From JADGGM01 sp025449955 (GTDB lineage: Bacteria; Gemmatimonadota; Gemmatimonadetes; Gemmatimonadales; Gemmatimonadaceae): a DNA stretch of 64,000 nt. The first letter of the stretch is position 1. The number at the start of each line of letters is the position of its first letter. The DNA lies in contig DATBNO010000097.1 in the NCBI GenBank assembly GCA_036554285.1, forward strand, positions 1 to 64,000, read 5' to 3'. The position numbers were made by a program, and so were the translations under genes. Of this stretch, positions 33,296-43,133 are shown one piece after another. A model generated the notes under the pieces. That model searched no databases. It was not told the origin of the DNA and saw nothing but the letters and a program-made list of their open reading frames with translations.

Positions 33296-34780
33296 GTGAG
33301 ACCCTATATCCCGCTCGCCGCCGCGCTGATCGTGGTGGCGGGCTGCAACAAGAAAGCGGCCAATCCGAACGGTGCGATCCAGACCGCTACGATCGCGAAG
33401 CAGGATCTCATCGTCGATGTCGAGGCGACCGGGGTCATTCAGCCGATCAACGCGGTGCAGGTTCGCTCCAAGGCATCGGGTCAGATCATGAAGATGCCCG
33501 CGGAGCTCGGCTCGCGCGTGAAGCCTGGTGATTTGTTGGTCCAAGTGGATCCGCGGCAAGTGACCAACAATTACGATCAGGCGAAGGCGGCGGTGCAGGC
33601 GGCGCAGGCCAACCTCACGGTCACCAAGACACAGCTCGATCGCGCCGAGGGGTTGGCGAAGGCGGGTGTGCTCACGGCGCCCGACCTCGAGACCGCACAG
33701 CTCAACTATGCCAACGCGCAGTCGACGGTGGCGGCGGCGAAAACCAATCTCGACAACGCGCAGATCGCGCTCGAGGACGCGCGCATCGAGTCGCCGATCA
33801 CCGGCGTCGTGATCGAGAAGGACGTTTCGATAGGCCAGGTCATCAGCTCGGCCACGAACAACGCCGGCGGCGGTACGCTGCTGCTACAGATGGCCGACCT
33901 GGGCGAAGTGATGGACAGCACGCTGGTGAGCGAGAGCGACATCGGCAACGTGAAGCCTGGGCAGAAGGCGACGGTCAAGGTCGACGCGTATCCGAATCGC
34001 GCGTTCATCGGCACGGTGGAGAAGATCGCGCCGGAAGCGACGGTGCAGCAGAGCGTGACGATGTTCCCGGTGCTCATCCGCCTGGACAACAAGGACGGCG
34101 CGCTCATGCCGGGCATGAACAGCGACGTGTCGGTGCTGGTGCAGCAGCGGACGAATGTCGTCGCCGTGCCTAACGACGCGATCCGGACGCCGCGCGAGGG
34201 CGCGCAGGTGGCGGAAGCGCTCGGCCTCGATCCCACCAAGGTGGCGGACGAGGTGAAGACGCAGCTGGCCTCGCTGCACCCCGGTTCGGGCCGCACCGCG
34301 CCTAACGCAACCGGCGATACCGCGGCGGCGGCGGGCATGATCGACGCGCCCGACTCCACGCAGGCCGGCCAACCGCAGCGCGGGGCGCGGGCCGGCGCCA
34401 ACGGCCGCCGGCCCGCGCGCAATGGCGCCGGCGGCGCCAGCGGCGCGGGGGGTCAGAGCGGCGGCCAAGCAGGCGGCGGCATGTCGACCGGATCGGAATA
34501 CGGCGCCGGCTCCACGCGGCACACGGGGCTCGTGTTCCTGGCGCAGAACGGCACGTTCGTCCCGCGCGTCATCTCGTTAGGCGTCGCCAACTACGATGTC
34601 ACCGAAGTGCGCAGCGGACTCGCCGAAGGCGATCAGGTGGCGCTCGTCACCACCGCGATGTTGCTGCAGGCGCAGACCGCGCGGCAGCAGCGCATCAAGA
34701 GCTTCACCGCGCTGCCGGGCATGAACTCGCAAACGAGCACGCCGCGCGGCGGCGCCGGCCGCGGCGGCGGGAGACCCTAG
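33296..34780 (+). CDS. MacA-like periplasmic adaptor lipoprotein
   Basis: A 494-residue HlyD/MacA family adaptor. I chose GTG 33296 because AGGAG lies seven bases upstream and the product then starts with a compact lipoprotein signal (lipobox Val-Val-Ala-Gly-Cys17). Earlier in-frame starts at 33269 and 33278 exist. The lipoyl and coiled-coil parts span about 25-190, with Glu-Ser-Pro-Ile-Thr-Gly-Val-Val as the lipoyl return strand. The beta-barrel follows. A low-complexity insertion of about 90 residues rich in Gly, Ala, Asn, Arg and Gln (about residues 325-415) interrupts the C-terminal membrane-proximal domain, which is unusual for the family. It should bridge the MacB-like permease to TolC. 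Confidence 0.88.
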   Translation: MRPYIPLAAALIVVAGCNKKAANPNGAIQTATIAKQDLIVDVEATGVIQPINAVQVRSKASGQIMKMPAELGSRVKPGDLLVQVDPRQVTNNYDQAKAAVQAAQANLTVTKTQLDRAEGLAKAGVLTAPDLETAQLNYANAQSTVAAAKTNLDNAQIALEDARIESPITGVVIEKDVSIGQVISSATNNAGGGTLLLQMADLGEVMDSTLVSESDIGNVKPGQKATVKVDAYPNRAFIGTVEKIAPEATVQQSVTMFPVLIRLDNKDGALMPGMNSDVSVLVQQRTNVVAVPNDAIRTPREGAQVAEALGLDPTKVADEVKTQLASLHPGSGRTAPNATGDTAAAAGMIDAPDSTQAGQPQRGARAGANGRRPARNGAGGASGAGGQSGGQAGGGMSTGSEYGAGSTRHTGLVFLAQNGTFVPRVISLGVANYDVTEVRSGLAEGDQVALVTTAMLLQAQTARQQRIKSFTALPGMNSQTSTPRGGAGRGGGRP

Positions 34781-34782
34781 CC

Positions 34783-36015
<1,233 letters not shown>

Positions 36016-36043
36016 CTCGCACACGCGTTCGCATCCGCAGTCT

Positions 36044-36077
36044 TTGGCCCGCTCCGTTCCCGGTGCGGGCCAATTTT
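36044..36077 (+). terminator. Rho-independent terminator of the sigma/efflux operon
   Basis: TTGGCCCGC (36044-36052) and GCGGGCCAA (36065-36073) form a perfect 9 bp stem with a 12-base loop, followed by TTTT (36074-36077). Confidence 0.8.
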
Positions 36078-36102
36078 ATGTTCGGGACGACGAGAGAATC
36101 CG

Positions 36103-36131
36103 TTGAAGCTCGAATGGCTTCGCACGATATC
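36103..36131 (+). promoter_or_regulatory. Candidate promoter of the hcrCAB-like genes
   Basis: TTGAAG (36103-36108), 17 bases, GATATC (36126-36131). The GATATC resembles the half-sites of the PadR operator cluster at 40263-40315, so this promoter may be a PadR target. The expected start, near 36138, would exclude the most upstream ATG (36134) as start of the first gene. Confidence 0.35.
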
Positions 36132-36220
36132 ACTTGCGTGCGACGCCGTGCAGCGCGCATCCTGAGAGCATGGCCTGCCGCGTCACGCGGCGGCCCCTGT
36201 CGCCAGCCGAACAACGCCCT

Positions 36221-36739
36221 GTGTCGAATCCGATTTCCATTGAGCCACCCGCGCGCGCCACGGTGCACGCGAGCTTTCTCGTAAACGGCGAGCGTCGCGA
36301 GACGGCCATCCCGCCGCACAAGACGCTGCTCGAGGTGTTGCGTGAGGAGCTGGCGCTCACCGGCACCAAGCACGGCTGCGAGTTGGGCGAATGCGGCATG
36401 TGCACGGTGTTGGTGGACGGCGAACCCGTGCTCTCCTGTCTGCTGCTCGCGATCGCGTGCATGGACCGGGCGATCACGACCGTCGAAGGGCTCGCCGACG
36501 GACCGGCGCTCGATCCGTTGCAGCGCGCGTTCGCCGAGTTAGGCGCAGCGCAGTGCGGGTATTGTACGCCGGCGATGCTGCTCACGGCGCGCGCGCTGCT
36601 ACACCGCTCGCCCAACCCGGCGCGCGAGGAAATCCGCGAGGCGTTGAGCGGCACGCTGTGCCGCTGCACGGGCTACCTCAAGATCTTCGAGGCCGTGGAG
36701 CTGGCGGCCGCGCGCGGGGGTTCGCGTGCCGATGCCTAA
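36221..36739 (+). CDS. hcrC: 2Fe-2S subunit of a molybdenum hydroxylase, 4-hydroxybenzoyl-CoA reductase HcrC-like
   Basis: A 172-residue iron-sulfur subunit of the xanthine-oxidase family. Plant-type cluster ligands are Cys53-x4-Cys58-x2-Cys61 and Cys73; the second cluster uses Cys112-x2-Cys115 and Cys147-x-Cys149. Family homology begins near Phe-Leu-Val-Asn-Gly at residue 19. The start is uncertain: GTG 36221 is chosen for fit with the family, while ATG 36170 and ATG 36134 extend the frame with unrelated sequence. It passes electrons between the FAD subunit and the molybdenum subunit. Its stop overlaps the next gene. Gene order C-A-B and the special B subunit point to 4-hydroxybenzoyl-CoA reductase rather than plain xanthine or CO dehydrogenase. 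Confidence 0.85.
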   Translation: MSNPISIEPPARATVHASFLVNGERRETAIPPHKTLLEVLREELALTGTKHGCELGECGMCTVLVDGEPVLSCLLLAIACMDRAITTVEGLADGPALDPLQRAFAELGAAQCGYCTPAMLLTARALLHRSPNPAREEIREALSGTLCRCTGYLKIFEAVELAAARGGSRADA

Positions 36740-39212
36740 CGATCAGACGGCGACGGCGGGCGAGACGCGCGCGGCGGCCGGCTACCGGGTGATCGGGACG
36801 CCGCGCCAAAAGGTGGACGCGGTGGCGAAAGTGACCGGGGCGCTGCGGTTCGCCGACGACCTGGTCTTGCCGCGCATGCTGCACTGCGTGCTCCTGCGCT
36901 CGCCCCTGCCCCACGCGCGGATCGTGCGCATCGACACCTCGCGCGCCGCGGCGCTGGCCGGCGTCGTCGCGGTGATGACGGGCGAGGCGCTGCCGATCAC
37001 GTTCGGCATCTTGCCGATCACGCAGGACGAACATGCGCTGTGCATCGAGCGCGTGCGTTTCGTCGGTGACCCCGTCGCGGCGGTGGCCGCCATCGATGAA
37101 GAGACGGCGCGCGCCGCGTGCGACCTGATCGACGTCGAGTACGAGGCGCTGCCGTCGATCGGGTCCATCGAGCAGGCGCTCACGACGCCCGAGCCGCAGA
37201 TCCACGACTACGCCGACGCGGGGAACGTGCACAAGCACGTGGCGCTGGACTTCGGCGGCGTCGACGACGCGATGCAGAAGGCCGACGTCGTGCGCGAGGA
37301 CCTGTTCTTCTACGAGGGAAACACGCACCTGGCGATGGAGCAGCACGCCGCGCTCGCCGAGTGGTCGGCCGACGGCAAGCTGACGCTGTGGTCGTGCACC
37401 CAGACGCCGCACTACGTGCACCGCGCGGTGAGCAAGGTGCTCTCGATGAATCCGGCCCACGTGCGGGTGATCGCCACGCCTAACGGAGGAGGGTTCGGCG
37501 GGAAGTCGGACCCGTTCAACCACGAGATCGTGGTGGCCGCGCTGGCGCGCCGCACGGGACGGCCGGTCAAGATCTGCCTCACGCGCGAGGAGGTGTTCTA
37601 CTGCCATCGCGGACGCCACCCCACGCTCATGCGGATCAAGACGGGCGTCACGCGCGATGGCCGCATCCTCGCCATGGACTTCTCGTCCCTCCTCGACGGC
37701 GGCGCGTACGGGTCGTACGGCGTGGCGAGCATGTACTACACGGGTGCCCTGCAGACCGTCACGTACCAGGTGCCGACGTATCGATTCCGCGGCGCGCGCG
37801 TGTTCACGAACAAGCCGCCGTGCGGACCGAAGCGCGGGCACGGCACGCCGCAGCCGCGGTTCGCGCTCGAGTGCCATCTCGACAAGCTCGCCGAACAGTT
37901 AGGCGAAGATCCGGCGGCGTGGCGGCTGCGCACGTTGCAACCGCCGGCCAGTGTCACCGCGAACTGGCTGCGCATCGGCTCGATGGGCCTCGGGCCCTGT
38001 ATCGAGACGGTGGTGCGCGCGAGCGGGTGGGCGGAGAAATTCCGCCGCCTGCCGTTCGGGCGCGGCGTCGGGATCGCCTGCTCGTCGTATATCTCCGGCG
38101 CCGGACTGCCCATCTACTGGAACAGCATGCCGCACTCGTCGGTCCAGCTCAAGCTCGACCGCTCGGGCGGCGTAGCGGCGTTCTGCGGCAGCACCGACAT
38201 CGGACAGGGCTCCGATTCCGTGCTCGCGTACTGCGTGGCCGAAGTGTTAGGCATCGAGCCGGCGGACATCCGCGTCGTCACCGGCGACACCGACCTGGCG
38301 CCGGTCGACCTCGGCTCCTATTCGTCGCGCGTTACCATGATGACGGGACACGCGGCCATCCAGGCCGCCGAGCGCGCCCGCGACACGCTGGCCGGGGCCG
38401 TGGCCGTTCGGTTAGGCATTCCCGCCGACCGGTTGGTGTTCGCGGACCGGCGCGTGTTCGATGCGCAGGACCCGGGACGCGGCGTGTCCTTCGCCGAAGC
38501 GGTGCAGATGGCGGAAACCAAGCAGGGCGCCGTGGGATCGACGGGCTCCTACACGCCGCCCAAGTCGCCGGGCCGGTTCAAGGGCGCGGGCGTGGGCCCG
38601 TCGCCCGCCTACTCGTACTCGTGCGCCGTCGCCGAGGTCGAGGTCGACCCGGCGACCGGTATTGTGCGCGTGCCCAAGGTCTGGATCGCCCACGACATTG
38701 GACAGGCCATCAATCCGATCTTGGCGATCGGCCAGGTGGAGGGGTCTGTCTACATGGGGTTAGGCGAAGCGCTCATGGAGGAGATGACCTACCGCGACGC
38801 CGAGCGGCACATGGTGCACCACCACCCGAGCATGCTCGAGTACAAGACGCCGACGACGCTCGAGATGTGCGACGTCGAGTCGTATCTGATCGAAGAAGCA
38901 GAACCGGGTGGACCGTTCGGCGCCAAAGAGGTGGGCCAGGGCCCGCTGCTTCCCATTCCGCCGGCGGTTGCGAACGCCGTGTACGACGCCGTCGGCGTGC
39001 GCGTCGACGAAGTGCCGTGCGCGCCGCACGCGGTGCTGCGCGCGCTGCGCGACAAGACGCGCGGCAAGGAGCCGCGGCACGGGCCATCGTCGTTCCCCGA
39101 CTACGCGTTCCCCGACCCGACGCTCATCCTCACGCCCGCACAGGGCGGCGACGGACGCGAAGCCGATCACCGGCCGCACAGCGAAGTCGGCGGACCGGGA
39201 CGGGGAACCTGA
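36726..39212 (+). CDS. hcrA: Molybdopterin subunit of a 4-hydroxybenzoyl-CoA reductase-like enzyme
   Basis: An 828-residue molybdenum-cofactor subunit. An N-terminal a/b hammerhead domain (about 15-130) is followed by two cofactor-binding domains with Gln-Thr-Pro-His-Tyr-Val-His near 221, Gly-Gly-Gly-Phe-Gly-Gly-Lys near 255, Arg-Gly-His-Gly-Thr-Pro-Gln near 370, Gly-Ser-Thr-Asp-Ile-Gly-Gln-Gly-Ser near 490, and Gly-Pro-Phe-Gly-Ala-Lys-Glu-Val-Gly-Gln-Gly near 728, which carries the conserved active-site Glu. The family includes xanthine, CO and aldehyde dehydrogenases, so substrate is uncertain from this subunit alone. The GTG at 36726 overlaps hcrC; ATG 36732 (within a GCCTAAC motif) is an alternative. 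No XdhC-type maturation gene is adjacent. Confidence 0.85.
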   Translation: MPMPNDQTATAGETRAAAGYRVIGTPRQKVDAVAKVTGALRFADDLVLPRMLHCVLLRSPLPHARIVRIDTSRAAALAGVVAVMTGEALPITFGILPITQDEHALCIERVRFVGDPVAAVAAIDEETARAACDLIDVEYEALPSIGSIEQALTTPEPQIHDYADAGNVHKHVALDFGGVDDAMQKADVVREDLFFYEGNTHLAMEQHAALAEWSADGKLTLWSCTQTPHYVHRAVSKVLSMNPAHVRVIATPNGGGFGGKSDPFNHEIVVAALARRTGRPVKICLTREEVFYCHRGRHPTLMRIKTGVTRDGRILAMDFSSLLDGGAYGSYGVASMYYTGALQTVTYQVPTYRFRGARVFTNKPPCGPKRGHGTPQPRFALECHLDKLAEQLGEDPAAWRLRTLQPPASVTANWLRIGSMGLGPCIETVVRASGWAEKFRRLPFGRGVGIACSSYISGAGLPIYWNSMPHSSVQLKLDRSGGVAAFCGSTDIGQGSDSVLAYCVAEVLGIEPADIRVVTGDTDLAPVDLGSYSSRVTMMTGHAAIQAAERARDTLAGAVAVRLGIPADRLVFADRRVFDAQDPGRGVSFAEAVQMAETKQGAVGSTGSYTPPKSPGRFKGAGVGPSPAYSYSCAVAEVEVDPATGIVRVPKVWIAHDIGQAINPILAIGQVEGSVYMGLGEALMEEMTYRDAERHMVHHHPSMLEYKTPTTLEMCDVESYLIEEAEPGGPFGAKEVGQGPLLPIPPAVANAVYDAVGVRVDEVPCAPHAVLRALRDKTRGKEPRHGPSSFPDYAFPDPTLILTPAQGGDGREADHRPHSEVGGPGRGT

Positions 39213-40201
39213 TGCTGCGTCTGCCGCGATTCCAGTTCCTCGCGCCACCCACCGTGATGGATGCGCTCGCCGCGCGCGCTGAGTTAGGCAGCGACGCGAT
39301 GTACGTCGCGGGCGGCACGGACCTCTACCCGAACATGAAGCGCCGCCAGCAAACACCGCGGAGCGTGATCTCCTTGGGCGCCATCCCGACGCTGCGCGAG
39401 ATTCACGGGAGTCCGGAGGTCGGCCTGCGTATCGGCGCCGGCGTCACCCTGTCGCAGCTGGCGGCCGATCCGACGGTGCGCGCGCACTATCGGGCGGTCG
39501 CGGACGCCGCGCGTCTGGTCTCGACGCCGCCGCTCCGCAACATGGGTACGATCGGCGGCAACCTGCTGCTCGACACGCGCTGCAACTACTACGACCAGAC
39601 GTACGAGTGGCGCAAGGCGATCGACTTCTGCATGAAAAAAGACGGCGGCATCTGTTGGGTGGCGCCGTCGAGCCCGCGGTGTTGGGCGGTGCAGTCCTCG
39701 GACGGCGCGCCGGTGGCCGTTGCGTTAGGCGCGACGGTGCAGCTGGCGGGCGGGGCCGGCGTCCGCAGCATTCCGGCCGAAGAGTTGTATCACAACGACG
39801 GGATCCGCTACCTCACCAAGCGGCCCGACGAAGTGTTGATCTCGTACGTCCTCCCCAAAACCGGCGCCTGGCGCGCGACGTACGTGAAGCTCAGGCGGCG
39901 CGGCGCGTTCGACTTCCCCGTGTTAGGCGTCGCGGTGCGTGTGGATTTCCATCCGGACGGCACCGTCCGCGACGCGCGCGTCGTGCTTGGCGCGGTGGCG
40001 TCGTACCCGATGCGGATCGCCGCGGCCACCGAGGCACTCGTGGGCCGGCGATTGGACGCAGCCTCCATCGCCGACGCGGCGGATGCGTCGTTCAGACCGG
40101 CCAAACCGATGGACAACACGGACTTCACCCTCGCCTGGCGCAAGGAAATGGTCCGCGTGTACGTCGCCAAGGCACTCGAAGACATCCAGGCCCAGGCCTA
40201 G
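39212..40201 (+). CDS. hcrB: FAD/4Fe-4S subunit of a 4-hydroxybenzoyl-CoA reductase-like enzyme
   Basis: A 329-residue FAD subunit. Ala-Gly-Gly-Thr-Asp-Leu near 33-38 and Thr-Ile-Gly-Gly-Asn near 113-117 are FAD-binding loops of the family. The diagnostic feature is an insertion with Cys124-x15-Cys140-x7-Cys148-x8-Cys157. This is the same spacing as the extra 4Fe-4S cluster loop known from HcrB of 4-hydroxybenzoyl-CoA reductase and absent from ordinary xanthine dehydrogenase FAD subunits. In HcrB the cluster helps to push electrons towards a low-potential aromatic substrate. ATG 39212 shares one base with the previous stop (TGATG). A PadR gene follows after an AT-rich operator region. Confidence 0.88.
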   Translation: MLRLPRFQFLAPPTVMDALAARAELGSDAMYVAGGTDLYPNMKRRQQTPRSVISLGAIPTLREIHGSPEVGLRIGAGVTLSQLAADPTVRAHYRAVADAARLVSTPPLRNMGTIGGNLLLDTRCNYYDQTYEWRKAIDFCMKKDGGICWVAPSSPRCWAVQSSDGAPVAVALGATVQLAGGAGVRSIPAEELYHNDGIRYLTKRPDEVLISYVLPKTGAWRATYVKLRRRGAFDFPVLGVAVRVDFHPDGTVRDARVVLGAVASYPMRIAAATEALVGRRLDAASIADAADASFRPAKPMDNTDFTLAWRKEMVRVYVAKALEDIQAQA

Positions 40202-40257
40202 GAGATCTCGCGCCAACCGGACACAACAATGAGTGCTTGAAACCCGGCGGCCGTGTA

Positions 40258-40315
40258 TTGCGAAGATATATCGGTCGACATATCTTGAGTCACCGATATA
40301 TCTAAGACATATCTT
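40258..40315 (+). promoter_or_regulatory. padR promoter with AT-rich operator cluster
   Basis: TTGCGA (40258-40263), 17 bases, TATCTT (40281-40286) form a promoter. Overlapping it are GATATATCGGT (40265-40275) and its exact inverted copy ACCGATATATC (40292-40302), two direct copies of GACATATCTT (40277-40286 and 40306-40315), and the near-palindrome AAGACATATCTT (40304-40315). This AT island in GC-rich DNA looks like multiple binding sites for the PadR protein encoded next. Confidence 0.7.
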
Positions 40316-40331
40316 TTCGCTGGAGGTCGGT

Positions 40332-40961
40332 ATGTGCCATGACAACTACGGCCACAGAGGCTGGGCCGGCGCCGGACGAGGGTTCGACCCCGGCGTCATG
40401 GGTTGGTTCTGGGGCGGCGGCGGACCACGTGGTCGGCGCGGCGGCGGCTTCAAGGGCGGCAGGATGTTCGAGCAAGGCGATCTCAAGTACGTGATTCTCA
40501 AGCTGCTCGAGGAGAAGCCACGCCATGGATACGAGATCATCAAGGAGTTGGAGGAGCGGTTCCGCGGGGCGTACGCGCCCAGTCCGGGCACCGTCTATCC
40601 GACCCTCACGATGCTCGAGGACATGGGCTACGCCCGCGCACAGCAGGAAGAGGGCGGCAAGCGGATCTACGAGATTACGGCGGAAGGCCGAGCGTACTTG
40701 GCCGAGAACAAGTCGACCGTCGAGGACATCTTCGAGCGCATCGCTGACTTCGGGACGAGCTTTTTCGGCCCGGCAATGACCGATGTGAATCGGTCGTTCA
40801 AGGACTTGGCGCGCGCCACGTACACGATTGCCTGGCGGCACACGGCCGAGGCGGACAAGATGCGCCGGATTCGCGAGGCCCTCGATCGGGCTCGGAAGGA
40901 AATCGAAGAGCTCGGTGGATCGGCCGGGACCGGACCAGCTCCATCGGCATCGGCCGGCTAG
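40332..40961 (+). CDS. PadR family transcriptional regulator
   Basis: A 209-residue PadR-type repressor. A Gly/Arg/Trp-rich N-terminal extension (residues 1-45) precedes the winged helix (about 48-125), which contains Leu-Lys-Tyr-Val-Ile-Leu-Lys-Leu-Leu, His-Gly-Tyr-Glu-Ile-Ile-Lys, Ser-Pro-Gly-Thr-Val-Tyr-Pro-Thr-Leu and the wing Gly-Gly-Lys-Arg-Ile-Tyr-Glu-Ile-Thr. A long C-terminal helical region likely drives dimerisation. ATG 40332 follows GGAGG at five bases, the strongest ribosome site in the area. Palindromic AT-rich sites overlap its promoter, so it probably represses itself. PadR proteins often sense phenolic acids, which fits the upstream aromatic-CoA reductase-like genes, but the link is inference. 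Confidence 0.9.
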   Translation: MCHDNYGHRGWAGAGRGFDPGVMGWFWGGGGPRGRRGGGFKGGRMFEQGDLKYVILKLLEEKPRHGYEIIKELEERFRGAYAPSPGTVYPTLTMLEDMGYARAQQEEGGKRIYEITAEGRAYLAENKSTVEDIFERIADFGTSFFGPAMTDVNRSFKDLARATYTIAWRHTAEADKMRRIREALDRARKEIEELGGSAGTGPAPSASAG

Positions 40962-41016
40962 TAACCTCTTCCGCTGGACTGCGCGTTCGATTGCGCTATG
41001 TTCCAAGGCGGGCTGT

Positions 41017-41049
41017 GGGTCGCGGATTTGCTCCGCGACCCGCTTTTTT
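41017..41049 (+). terminator. Rho-independent terminator after padR
   Basis: GGGTCGCGG (41017-41025) and CCGCGACCC (41033-41041) form a perfect stem around ATTTGCT, followed by GC and six T (41044-41049). Confidence 0.88.
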
Positions 41050-41126
41050 CGTGGGGTCCGAACAGGCGACTGGTCGCCACGGATTCTCGCGAACTGCAGG
41101 GTGCATGTTCACGCTACTGTCTCCAC

Positions 41127-43133
41127 ATGGCTGCTGAACCAGCCCGCTCCGGTGCGCCGTCACCGGCGAACGCGGGAGGGGGAAGCGCGCCTCCCCATAC
41201 AACCGGATCGTTCCCGGGCGCCTATCAGGCTCGGCCCGATCGCGAGCGGATCGAAGAGCGTCCAACCGGGCGCAAGCTTGCGATTCTGTCGCTCACGGCG
41301 CTCGGCGTGGTGTTCGGCGACATCGGAACGAGTCCGTTGTACGCGATCAAGGAGTGCTTCAGTCCGACGAGCGGCATCGCGCCGACGGCGCCCAACGTGT
41401 ACGGCGCGCTGTCGCTCGTGGTGTGGGCGCTCACGTTAGTCGTGAGCGTCAAGTATCTGTCGTTCATCATGCGCGCCGACAATCGCGGCGAGGGCGGGAT
41501 TCTCGCGCTGTTGGCGCTCATCCAGCGCGGCCTGCGCGGACGCGTGGGCATCGTGCCGGTTTCCGTGCTGATCACGCTCGGGTTGTTCGGCTCCGCGCTT
41601 CTGTACGGCGATGGTGTGATCACGCCGGCGATCACCGTGCTCGGCGCCGTCGAAGGCTTGCGGGTGGCGACGCCCGTGTTCGGCAGGATGGTGGTGCCGC
41701 TCAGCGTGTTGGTGCTGTTCGTGTTGTTTCTGTTCCAGCGCCACGGGACGGACCGCATCGGCAAGGTCTTCGGGCCGGTGATGCTGGTGTGGTTCTTCAG
41801 CATCGCTGCGTTAGGCCTGGCCGAGATCCTGAAAGAGCCGGCGATCCTGGGCGCGATCAATCCGGTGTACGCCGTCCGCTTCTTCGTCCAGAACGGATGG
41901 CAGGGATTTTTCCTGTTAGGCGCCGTGGTCCTGGTGCTCACCGGCGCCGAGGCGCTGTACGCCGACATGGGGCACTTCGGGCGGCGTCCGATTCGCGCCG
42001 CGTGGTTCGTGCTCGTGTTCCCGGCGCTCCTCATCAACTATTTCGGGCAGGGCGCGCTGCTGCTCCGCGACGCGAGCGCGGCGAGCAACCCGTTTTTCCG
42101 GCTGGTGCCGGAGCCCCTGCTCTACCCGATGGTCGTGCTCGCGACTGCCGCCGCCGTGATTGCGTCGCAGGCGCTCATCTCGGGCGCGTTCTCGCTGACG
42201 CAGCAGGCCATGCAGCTCGGGTACTCGCCGCGCGTGACGATCACGCACACGTCCAAGCACGAGGCGGGACAGATCTACATCTCGGAAGTCAACAAGGCGC
42301 TCATGATCGGATGCATCGGCCTGGTGCTGGGGTTCCGGTCGTCGAGCGCGTTGGCGGCGGCCTACGGCATCGCGGTGACCGGCACGATGGCGATCACCAC
42401 GCTGCTCTTCTTCTTCATCTCACATGATGAGTGGAAGTGGTCGCTCCCGCGGGCCGGGGCGTTCCTCGCGGTCTTCCTGATCATCGACCTCGCGTTCCTG
42501 GTGGCGAACGCGGTGAAGGTGGAGCACGGCGGATGGTTCCCGTTAGTCGTGGCCGTGGTGCTCTACATCATGATGTCGACCTGGAAGCGGGGACGCACGC
42601 TGCTGCAGGACTTGCTGCGCAGCGCGAGCCTGCCCATCGATCTCTTTCTCGAGGACGTGCGACGCCGCAAGCCGCCGCGCGTCCCGGGGACGGCGGTGTT
42701 CATGACGTCGGACACCAACGGCGCGCCCGTGGTGTTGCTGCACCACCTCAAGCACAACAAGGTGCTGCACGAGCAGGTCATTCTGCTTTCGGTGCTCACC
42801 GCCGATGTGCCCGAAGTCCCGGCCTCCGAGCGGCTCAAGCTCGACTCGTTAGGCGAGGGGTTCTACCGGGCCATTGCCCATTTCGGCTTCATGCAGACGC
42901 CGAGCGTGCGGGAGATTCTCTCGCGGTGCGAGCCGTTGGGGATCAAGGCGCGCCAGAGCGACACGTCGTTCTACCTCGGCCGCGAGGAGCTCATCCCCAC
43001 CGGGAACACGCCCATGGCGGGATGGCGGAAGAAGCTGTTCGTGATCATGGGGCGCAACGCGCGGGCCGCCACGCAGTTCTTCGGCCTCCCGCCTAACCGA
43101 GTCGTCGAGCTGGGCGCGCAGATCGAATTCTGA
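41127..43133 (+). CDS. kup: Kup-type potassium uptake transporter
   Basis: A 668-residue K+/H+ symporter of the Kup/HAK/KT family, of normal length. A hydrophilic N terminus of about 45 residues precedes 12 membrane helices. Signature segments are Gly-Val-Val-Phe-Gly-Asp-Ile-Gly-Thr-Ser-Pro-Leu-Tyr in helix 1, Tyr-Gly-Asp-Gly-Val-Ile-Thr-Pro-Ala near 160, and Ala-Glu-Ala-Leu-Tyr-Ala-Asp-Met-Gly-His-Phe-Gly near 270. The C-terminal 150 residues are cytoplasmic. ATG 41127 is chosen because the longer frame (from 40998) would run through the padR terminator. Its TGA shares a base with the next ATG. Confidence 0.95.
   Translation: MAAEPARSGAPSPANAGGGSAPPHTTGSFPGAYQARPDRERIEERPTGRKLAILSLTALGVVFGDIGTSPLYAIKECFSPTSGIAPTAPNVYGALSLVVWALTLVVSVKYLSFIMRADNRGEGGILALLALIQRGLRGRVGIVPVSVLITLGLFGSALLYGDGVITPAITVLGAVEGLRVATPVFGRMVVPLSVLVLFVLFLFQRHGTDRIGKVFGPVMLVWFFSIAALGLAEILKEPAILGAINPVYAVRFFVQNGWQGFFLLGAVVLVLTGAEALYADMGHFGRRPIRAAWFVLVFPALLINYFGQGALLLRDASAASNPFFRLVPEPLLYPMVVLATAAAVIASQALISGAFSLTQQAMQLGYSPRVTITHTSKHEAGQIYISEVNKALMIGCIGLVLGFRSSSALAAAYGIAVTGTMAITTLLFFFISHDEWKWSLPRAGAFLAVFLIIDLAFLVANAVKVEHGGWFPLVVAVVLYIMMSTWKRGRTLLQDLLRSASLPIDLFLEDVRRRKPPRVPGTAVFMTSDTNGAPVVLLHHLKHNKVLHEQVILLSVLTADVPEVPASERLKLDSLGEGFYRAIAHFGFMQTPSVREILSRCEPLGIKARQSDTSFYLGREELIPTGNTPMAGWRKKLFVIMGRNARAATQFFGLPPNRVVELGAQIEF

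Noticed and set aside
37820..39211. Upstream extension of the hcrB frame by more than 460 codons
   Set aside because: It lies inside hcrA in a different frame; ATG 39212 gives a full-length FAD subunit with a one-base stop/start overlap.
40962..41126. A potassium- or c-di-AMP-sensing riboswitch upstream of kup
   Set aside because: The space after the padR terminator is only about 77 bases and lacks the conserved blocks of the ydaO class; only a small GGCGAC/GTCGCC hairpin (41065-41078) is present.
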